Part shown: in pieces, positions 55,195 to 64,000 of the stretch
Position numbering within the stretch: the stretch's first letter is position 1
Layout of the letters: each line of letters opens with the position of its first letter
Source: Pelobates cultripes
Lineage: Eukaryota > Chordata > Amphibia > Anura > Pelobatidae
NCBI GenBank assembly: GCA_933207985.1
Contig: OW240921.1
Coordinates: 19,016,344 to 19,080,343 of the forward strand
Direction of reading: 5' to 3'
DNA length: 64,000 nucleotides
Position numbers and translations under genes: made by a program
The notes under the pieces: model-generated
Told to the model about the DNA's origin: nothing
Database searches by the model: none
Seen by the model: the letters and a program-made list of their open reading frames with translations, nothing else

Positions 55195-56110
55195 GTAAAA
55201 TAAACAAAAATAAAATAAACAATGTAAGAGGTATATACATTATTAGAATATTTGTAGGAAGTGGCATTGCAAGAAATGTTATCAACTTCCTTACACATAC
55301 CAATAGAGTAATGTATTTGACTATTGACATTGATCAATTTTTTTGGCAAAAAGTAATTTCTGCTTCTGTGCTAATATTTCAGATGTGGCTAACATATTGC
55401 AAGGAAATTGATACAAGAGAATTGCTAAAATGCTGTTTGAATTGATAAAAATATAAGTATGTAACTTTACCATGAGCAGCAACGTATACACAACTTTGTT
55501 ATTTTATTCGATATTTACATGATAGTTATGCATCCAATGTGTCAACTAAATTATTTACTATTATTTTTCAAATGAAAAGAACTTGGTAATCACATGGTTA
55601 ATGCAGTTGTGTATTGATTTGTCATCTTGAATGTATTTTTTAAGAAACAGAGAAGAATACAGGTCACAGCACACACAAAAACAAATACATGTATTTCTAT
55701 ATATTACCAATTGCGTGCAGAATGCACAGTGTCCTTAAATAAGAAACATGCAAAATGCACAATACATTATTTGGTATTAGCTGTCAATATTGTACTTTAC
55801 TTCCTTTACAATTAACACAATTCACCATCCTCTCGCTGTATTAGAGAAACCATTTAGAATTACTGTTTGTGCAATAAAGTACAAAATAAAATCTGTGTAG
55901 ATCACTTTATCATACGGGTCACCAAAGATGAATCCATTCATTAAGATTTCCATGCCAAATGCTGAAAGCTCTATTGACAGTAGCTAAATTTGAATGAGTC
56001 TTGGCCAAACATTTTCAGATATTGCATCGTGTGCCAAATAAGATAAAAAATTCTGCTGAGCTCACCCACTGAGTTTAAGGACATTTAGTAATTGACAAAG
56101 TTGTTAATTA
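55195..56110. other. No gene recognised
   Basis: AT-rich sequence with no supported feature. Confidence 0.3.
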
Positions 56111-56114
56111 TATG

Positions 56115-56480
56115 AAATCTATTAATTGGAGAAGGCGTTGGGTGAACTAAAGTTAAAAAACAGACATATTCTGACAGACGAACAAACATTTTCTGACAGA
56201 TACTTTGACGTTGCTACAAAAAATGATGAAGTCAAGAAGGATATTGAGAAACGATAACCCTTCATTGGTGAAGTGAAAAAACTGATAATGCAACATTTTC
56301 TTTTGTAAACTTGTAATAAATTGTGTAGCAACTGGTATGAAATGTGTAATGACAATGTGCTGTCTTTTACAGAAAAGGGACAAAATGTCTGTGCGTCTAA
56401 AGTGAGAAAGAATGTGGAAAAGCAAAAAGTTCTCCTATGCCAGCGGCTGTGAATTTCAATATGAGAAAGACCTTGTAAAA
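56115..56480 (+). pseudogene. Decayed coding-like frame of unknown family
   Basis: One plus-strand frame from about 56125 reads LEKALGELKLKNRHIL and TFSDRYFDVATKNDEVKKDI before TAA, then continues with PFIGEVKKLIMQHF and FTEKGQNVCASKVRKNVEKQK with only about four stops in roughly 115 codons. The charged, heptad-like composition suggests a coiled-coil protein. No family recognised; it may be transposon-derived. Confidence 0.25.
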
Positions 56481-56606
56481 TCACTAAATATCGGCAATTA
56501 AATTACAGTGTACTATTGTGTGACAATTGTGAATTTATATATTTGTATGAAGCTAGAGTATTTAAATGAGAGAAATCTTGTAAAAAAATCAAATATATGT
56601 CATGAA

Positions 56607-57022
56607 CCCCTTAAGGACACAACTTCTGGAATAAAATGGAAACATGACGGAATATTTCCGTCATGTGTCCTTCACCCCTTAAGGACACAACTTCTGGAAT
56701 AAAATGGAAACATGACGGAATATTTCCGTCATGTGTCCTTCACCCCTTAAGGACACAACTTCTGGAATAAAATGGAAACATGACGGAATATTTCCGTCAT
56801 GTGTCCTTCACCCCTTAAGGACACAACTTCTGGAATAAAATGGAAACATGACGGAATATTTCCGTCATGTGTCCTTCACCCCTTAAGGACACAACTTCTG
56901 GAATAAAATGGAAACATGATGGAATATTTCCGTCATGTGTCCTTCACCCCTTAAGGACACATGACATGTGTGACATGTCATGATTCCATTTTATTCCAGA
57001 AGTTTGGTCCTTAAGGGCTTAA
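56607..57022. mobile_element. TTAA-type palindromic MITE with internal 68-bp tandem array
   Basis: Units begin CCCCTTAAGGACAC at 56607, 56675, 56743, 56811 and 56879, exactly 68 bases apart, and are identical except for one base in unit 5 (GACGG to GATGG). Each contains the palindrome ACATGACGGAATATTTCCGTCATGT in type. The last segment (56947-57022) is the ordinary short MITE seen at 35073-35152 with its closing end. Growth is therefore inside a mobile element, and recent. Confidence 0.9.
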
Positions 57023-57029
57023 GGGGATA

Positions 57030-57680
57030 AATGGCTGTTTTTTTGTGTATAAGTTTGCTGCATACAGAAAAACCTAACTATTTATGTAAATTACAAATTT
57101 AGTTTGTCTGAATCATTTTATCCACAAAAATAAATAAATATGGGGTTGATTCAGGTTTTGTCCTTGTGGTGCTTTGGTTCATTCAAATTTTGTCCATGTA
57201 AATCATTTGGGAAAAACAATTCCGACAAACCAAAATGGCACAAATTTTGGGCAATCAGTGTACTGCAAAATATAAATATTTTATATACATTTTGCAGTAG
57301 ACTACTTTTTTGTGCCTTTTCTGTCAAAGATTGAGTGAGACGAAGTAACAAATAGACAGAAAAAGAGGAAGAACAGAAAAAAAAATTCAGATTTATATTT
57401 ATTAAGTATAATTTTTTTTACCTGTTCCTTTTTTCCCCTTCTATTGGGCTTTTCTAAATTGATCTGTGAATACATTAATAAATAGTGGCTCTCCCTTAGT
57501 CATCCATTTTTTTTTTTTGGCTCAACAAAAAAATCTCATGAAACAAACAAAACAGTTTTGTTCTCTGTCCATTGCATGTCTTTTATGATTCGCCCAAATA
57601 ACATTTCAGAGTTTTTTATTGCGGATGAATCAGATGAATTGAAATTTGTTTGAAACCAAATGCAAAGTCTAGAATGCTTT
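57030..57680. other. No gene recognised
   Basis: AT-rich sequence with no supported feature. It ends in the AT microsatellite at 57686. Confidence 0.3.

Positions 57681-57685
<5 letters not shown>

Positions 57686-57730
<45 letters not shown>
57686..57730. repeat. AT microsatellite
   Basis: (TA)n run of about 22 units abutting the left edge of a PLE copy. Confidence 0.95.
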
Positions 57731-57733
<3 letters not shown>

Positions 57734-57734
57734 C

Positions 57735-58740
57735 TTTATTCACATTTTTGTTTTTGTAACAAAATCATAACACTACATAATGGAGCACTTTATGGAGGGT
57801 CTCCAACCGATGTTCACTGAATGTTTATCAGTTTAAAGTCCAACAAAATAGAAACTGCAATTCTTCCTTCCTGGTCTACTTACTCACTTGTACTTGTGGT
57901 CTACATTATGTGGGTCAAACCACAAGACCACTTAAGGTTAGATTCAGCGAACATCGGATGGCGATCCTCCATAAAGATAAGAAGTCCCCTATAGCATGAC
58001 ACTTTCAACTTCCCCATGATAGTAATCCCTCTCACATTTCCATTATGGGTAAAGAAGCAATTTGTAAAATCTATGATATAGACAAGAGGAAAAGATTTCT
58101 CAATGTAGCAGAAACTAAATGCATATTCAAATGAAACACACTCAGACCGTACAGTTTAAATGAGGAGATTGAGCAAATTACATAATCTTGGCAATTTAAA
58201 TATTAATTGATAAGTAGTCTGCATTATCAGTATAGAATTATTACCTAGCATCATGTTAATTTTTTTCTCCAGACACTGTACAAATATTACTTCTTGTTAT
58301 TGTTGGAATACTCAATCTGATCATATACAGAACAATGTATCTCTTCATGGTTTATATACCTTCTATATTATTGGATGCTCTGTAGAGATAAACTTTTGGA
58401 TCAGCTTTGTATTTTATTTTATTTTATTTTTAAAGGAGAGATTTTACAATATATTTTTGATTGATGATTTATGGTTATTAAAAGGTTTTATCTACATTTA
58501 ACATTTTGAGCTTGACATAACATACATGTTTAAGATGTGCAATTGTTTAAATATCTTATTTTTGGGAACATTTATTCATTCAGATATACTATTCCTACCA
58601 GATCCTATTTACCTCCATTTCTGGTTTTATGGAAATTGTATTAAACACTTTCTTTCCCTCTCTTTTTGAGGGTATATAAGACATCCAGCAGTGCCTTGAT
58701 GACGTCTTTTAAAGACAAAACGCGTAGACTTTTTAGTCCC
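57735..58740 (+). mobile_element. Penelope-like element 3' part with inverted start
   Basis: Plus strand: TCTCGLHYVGQTTRPLKVRFSEHR in two pieces (TCTCGLHYVGQTTRPL, KVRFSEHRMAI), a GIY-YIG core at about 57885-57965, then sequence ending about 58190. 57788-57822 is the reverse complement of 57942-57977, so the copy starts with a short inverted piece of itself. The tail has a degenerate hammerhead (58693-58730). 5' truncated and inactive. Confidence 0.7.
58693..58730 (+). ncRNA. Degenerate hammerhead-like motif
   Basis: TTGATGA, stem II GTCTT/AAGAC with TTA loop, AAAA in place of GAAA, then CGCGTA. Two invariant positions are changed and stem I is weak. Its placement at the end of a PLE copy matches 19345 and 53427. 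Confidence 0.4.
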
Positions 58741-59529
58741 TATTACTATTTTTTTTTTATATTTTGACTACTACTTGAAGCTACCGGCCATAGCTCACCA
58801 CAAGGAATCAGCTGTTTGTGCTCCCCCATCCTGGTCCAAAGAAGAAGGACGGTGAGTGCGTCCCTGAGCGGATCTGTAATCTCCCCGTGCGCATTGGGTA
58901 TCTGATCACAGACAAGAACAGAGAGGGGTAGAGCTCGCTGTACATCTCTATTATCAGATTTCATTCATTCATGGACTGAAGTTTAAGCATCACTCTTCTG
59001 GACCAGTGGTGGCAGCATCCCACGGATAATTACTTAGTTTTGCCTTTGCAACATCGATTTCCTATATTTTATTGTTTTTTTTAAGTGATTATTATCATTC
59101 TTTTAGTTTGTAGTATATCTTTCATATATTTTGGTGGGTTTTTAGTATACTGTACATCTCACCATTTAGGTGAGAATCACCTTTTGTTTGTTATTTTTTT
59201 GTTAACAAAAAAAATAAAAAAAATAAAAATAAATAGGTGAGAATCCCCTTCTTGCTAATTTCTGCTGTGAAGGAGTTTGTTACAGGGGTTTGACACTATT
59301 TTATGATTTGATACTGTTTGATACATACTCAGCGCTCATCAGATTGCAGTTGTTTTTTCTACGGCATTGCAACCAGGGATATCTGTAGGGAGTTTTACAT
59401 GTATTTCTTATACATATTTATTAAATATTACTGTGTATTACTGTGTATTACTCTGACTTTGATGATTTTTTTAGGAGCGCTCACACTTTTGTATATTTAA
59501 ACTTGTAATTGTTACCAGACCAGTTTAAC
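58741..59529. other. No gene recognised
   Basis: Includes a GC-richer patch at 58780-58970 and AT-rich sequence with an A-rich run near 59207. No supported exon. Confidence 0.3.
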
Positions 59530-60330
59530 ACACAGAAACAGAGAGGGCCCTTACATGCTAGAGGGAGTGGGGAAAAGTGACACAAGGTAAGGGAAGTATT
59601 AGGGAAGTAGATTGGTAGAATAGTATTCAATGAAGACTTAGCGAGGGGTTTTGGAGCCATTAACAGTTTACTTGATACGCTTGATACGCTTTTGTGAAAA
59701 AAGTGAGTTTTTAATGATTTTTTGAAGGAGTGGAGACTAGGTGAGCATCTAATGGAAAAGGGAATGGAGTTCCAGAGGAACGGTGTACCCCCGAGAAGTC
59801 TTGGATACGAGCATCAGAGGTGGAAGTAGGAACAGAGGAGAGATGCAGGTCTTCGGCAGAGCGTAGGGGCCTAGACGGGACATACTTGTGTATTAGGGAG
59901 AATAGATAGATGGGAGTCAAATTATATAGAGATTTGAAAGCAAGAACCAGAATTTTATATTGAGCCCTATATCTTACGGAAAACCAATGCAGGGAATGAC
60001 AGAGGGGTAAGGTGTGGGAGGTGGAGGCGGACAGCCTTGCCGCCACATTCATTAACTGCAGTGGGGCAAGTTGAAAACATGTAAGACCACTGGGAAGCGG
60101 ATTGCAGTAGTCAAGGCGAGAGAGGACAGTGGCATGGACCAGCACCTTAGCCACATCTGGCGTTAAGTATGGGCAAATGCACGCAATGTTTTTGATATGG
60201 AAGCAGCAGGATTTGGCAATCGACTGGGCATGAGGCGTAAAAGAGCCGTCGGGTTTTAATTGGCAAGATAAAGCAGATCAGTGGTATTATGTTTGATGTT
60301 GTTGATAACAAGTTAGTAGCAGACAGCAAA
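59530..60330 (-). mobile_element. L2-type LINE 3' end
   Basis: A minus-strand frame (59711-60154) codes the RT C terminus: MAKVLVHATVLSRLDYCN, LMNVAARL, HWFSVRYRAQYKILVLAFKSL, PSRPLRSAEDLHLSSVP, ending at VSTPSKNH. It is the same segment as the plus-strand copy at 4690-5465. Sequence upstream on the minus strand (to about 60330) extends the RT in other frames. 5' truncated; inactive. Confidence 0.8.
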
Positions 60331-60359
60331 CTGTGCAGCAGTAAGGCAGTTCAAGGGTT

Positions 60360-61578
60360 GATAGGTCTATAGTACTTAGTCAGGGTGTTACACTCTTCAC
60401 TGTTTATGGAGCTTATATCACCTGAACTCACTTGTCCATGTTCATCCAAGAGATCCAAAAGATCTTCCAAACATTGTCCACCTTTTGCTCCTTAATTCGA
60501 TATTGGCTCTATTTACTTTCTGGCTTTGCATCCACCGGTCTTTGTTTTTTCCCGCTGTGTTTGTTTAGTTCTGCCGAGCCAATGCCACTATTTCTCCACC
60601 ACACTGCTATTTAAGCCCGTTCCTCTCTCCCACACCTTGTACCATCAGAAGCGTGCATGCAGTGTCTTAAGTCATCGCTCCGTCACACCTCCCCCATCCG
60701 ATCAGATGCAAATATTTTTAATAGCACTATGAGGGTTGTCTAGAATGGTTTTAATGTTTAATTATGAGATCATATTTTTTCTTAGTTGTTGCAAAACATG
60801 CTTTATAAATAAATAAATATTATTGAATATACCCCAACAGTTTAGCAGCACTATTTTATTTTTACAGATGAAGTGGAGAGTGTCTTCTTCAGTGAAGGAT
60901 GAATGTCTGACTAAAGATATATTTTTGAAGAACAACTGCTGTATTTACCAAGATGGTTAACCTTGGACTTGTGAACATGTTTCTCATGATGCCCTGCCAA
61001 TCTGTAAAACCAAGCTGTGGCCCATCTGTTACAGTTAACTGTAAACCTACATGATACTCTGTCCTAGTTATAAGTAGCCACATGTTAAATAAAGAGACGT
61101 TAAAAAACTAGTCACAGATTCAAATTAAAATGTAACTGCAAGCAAAAAAGAAATTGATATTATTATATGTCCACTATATTTTTTGTAAAATAATTGAAAT
61201 ATCATTCACTATAACTAATATTTCTTAGTGCCACTTTAACTAACAAAAGTAAAAAAACATGAATATTATAAATTATAGCACGAATATAATTGAGCAACTA
61301 ATAGAAAATATTGGTCTCCTGAAAAAAGCATTTTATGTATTGTAGTTTGAGATTAGCCAAAGCACTGAACTACTTATATTTTTTCTTTATATTTTAGCAA
61401 TTATAAAATTTTACCTAGACTAGTAATTTGATTATATTGAGTGCAAAGCACAAAAAAACATTATTTTTATTAATATATTAATATTATTTAGAATATATAC
61501 ATATCCACTTTCTAGGTAGGGAAATTCTATTATGGAGTAATGCATGTTGAGGTTCTTTCTATACTGGGGGATTAAAGG
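60360..61578. other. No gene supported
   Basis: 60868-61100 has an acceptor-like TTTTTACAG, a 30-codon open start and AATAAAG at about 61087, like a terminal exon, but I recognise no family and could not link it to another exon. The rest is AT-rich. Confidence 0.25.
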
Positions 61579-62760
61579 TAGTGATGTCGCGAATCCGAAA
61601 TTTTCGGTTCACGAATGGCGAACGCGAACTTCCGCAAATGTTCGCGAACCGGCGAACCGCCCGAAACGCCATTGACTTCAATGGGGAGGCGAATTTTAAA
61701 ACACACAGGGACTCTTTCTGGCCACAATAGGGATGGAAAAGTTGTTTCAAGGGGACTAACACCTGGACTGTGGCATGCCGGAGGGGGATCCATGGCAAAA
61801 CTCCCATGGAAAATTACACAGTTGATAAAGAGTCTGGTTTTAATCCATAAAGGGCAGAAATCACCTAACATTCCTAAATCACAATCAATATGGATTGACA
61901 CCTGACATATGACATATTGACACCTTGACATATGGATTGACACCCGTCCTCAGAGCCCCTGATGCACACGGACACAGAGCAGAATAGAGACTGGTCCCCC
62001 TACATAGGGTCACTTGGCAGATATGGATTGACACCTGTCCTAAGGATCCCTGATACACACTGACACAGAGCAGAATAGGGACTGTTCCCCCTACATCAGG
62101 TCACTTGGCAGATATGGATTGACACCTGTCCTAAGGTTCCCTGATACACACTGACACAGAGCAGAATAGGGACTGTTCCTCCTACATAGGGTCACTTGGC
62201 AGATATGGATTGACACCTTGTTACAAACTGCTATTTGTAACGGGCCCTTTAAATGGCAAATTGCCCTGTTTCCCTGGGTTGTGGAGAAGCCTCTTTGCCA
62301 GCCTCCTCCCGCATGACTATGGCCCTGGGAGATTGTGAAAATGTATGCACTTTTATTTGGTGTGTATGGCCCTTTAAGACTGTCGGTGGGCATATTGGGG
62401 CTTATGGACTCTTTATGTGACTGGTGCTGGCCCTTTAAACACCTTTTTTGGGACATCAGAAAGATTGGGACACTGCCCCTTTAAGGCCGTGTCCCCAGAC
62501 TTGTTGGGGACACGGCCCCTTTAAGACGGTGTCCCCTGTGTCCCCAGACCTGGTGCAAACCCTTTGTGCCTGCCTTGCTATTTCCCACTTGGTTCAGTAA
62601 ATGGGAAATTATTTCAGCTGCAGAGACTAAGTCCCATTCGGCGATGGGACTTAGTCTTTTTTTCAGCCTGAAATAGACCGACCTCACAGCCCAAATCTAT
62701 GGAACTGTTTTGGGTAGGAAAATGTGCTTGCGGTCGGTCATAAAGGGACCTCCAGCTAAC
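61579..62760. repeat. Composite frog-type repeat with TTCGCG end and 91-bp tandem units
   Basis: It starts GTAGTGATGTCGCGAA with TTCGCG words, related to the MITE at 35261. A 91-base unit repeats about three times (61935-62218; CACTTGGCAGATATGGATTG at 62011, 62102 and 62193). The following 500 bases have repeated CCCTTTAA and GGGGACACGGCCCC words. No gene recognised; short frames on both strands look incidental. Confidence 0.6.
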
Positions 62761-62919
62761 TTTTTAACCCCTGGATGGATTTGGCTGATTTTTGGTTATG
62801 TTTATGTTTTAAGTGTGCTGATTCCAAATATAATTGTTATGAAGATGGGATGTGTAGTTTTAACGTTACAGTGTATGGCTAAAAACTGTATTTTTACTGC
62901 CTGTGTTTAATTATGTTAA

Positions 62920-64000
<1,081 letters not shown>

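Noticed and set aside
60868..61100. Terminal-exon-like segment with AATAAAG
   Set aside because: Short open stretch with no family similarity and no upstream exon; kept only as a note.

Overview
The window reads as AT-rich vertebrate nuclear DNA, most likely from a frog. The grounds are long introns with GT/AG exons, and a dense mix of CR1/L2-type LINEs, L1-like LINEs, Penelope-like elements (PLEs), TTAA-flanked MITEs and GC-rich hairpin repeats. No bacterial operon, tRNA, rRNA or CRISPR array was seen. A run of 100 N (42531-42630) is an assembly gap.

The host genes I can support are two neighbouring plus-strand copies of a secreted two-domain Ly6/uPAR (three-finger) protein of the gamma-PLA2-inhibitor/PINLYP/sodefrin-precursor-like type. 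Copy A (5811-10735) shows three phase-compatible exons and a polyA signal, but its signal-peptide and first exons were not found. Copy B (28030-38210) shows a signal-peptide exon, a first cysteine exon, the CC..DCN exon, an extra charged linker exon and a second-domain exon. Copy B looks disabled: no in-phase donor on exon 2, a lost GT donor after the second-domain exon, and an early stop in the last exon. Weaker remnants are a CD225/IFITM-like exon (54196-54341), a decayed coiled-coil-like frame (56115-56480) and one C2H2 zinc finger (62941-63072).

Layout. 1-2582: minus-strand endogenous retrovirus remnant. 2815-3600: hairpin repeats. 4690-5465 and 6375-7057: L2-type LINE pieces. 5811-10735: gene A, with introns holding an L1 tail split by a TTAA MITE and an inverted duplicate of that junction. 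11600-13890: minus-strand LTR element and L1-like 5' DNA. 15470-19430: PLE with a nested antisense L1-derived insertion. 19430-27040: mostly unassigned. 27040-27900: minisatellite and a ribozyme-bearing repeat. 28030-38210: gene B with repeats in its introns. 38291-38508: palindrome of two hammerhead motifs. 39560-42530: CR1-type LINE with a minisatellite inside ORF1. 42640-43130: another inverted hammerhead pair. 45700-46990: L1 ORF1. 48890-50180: hairpin repeats. 50700-51080: 35-bp minisatellite. 52330-53600 and 57735-58740: PLE tails with GIY-YIG endonuclease. 56607-57022: 68-bp array inside a MITE. 59530-60330: minus-strand L2 tail. 61579-64000: frog-type repeats, a zinc-finger relic and a 172-bp satellite running off the end.

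The most unusual theme is the number of hammerhead-ribozyme-like motifs: about ten in 64 kb. Some are well formed (27752-27794 minus; cores at 32553, 38402, 43018). Several sit in head-to-head inverted pairs or near PLE tails, which fits the published link between PLEs/retrozymes and type I hammerheads. All calls are by eye from sequence; none has been tested by alignment or folding software.
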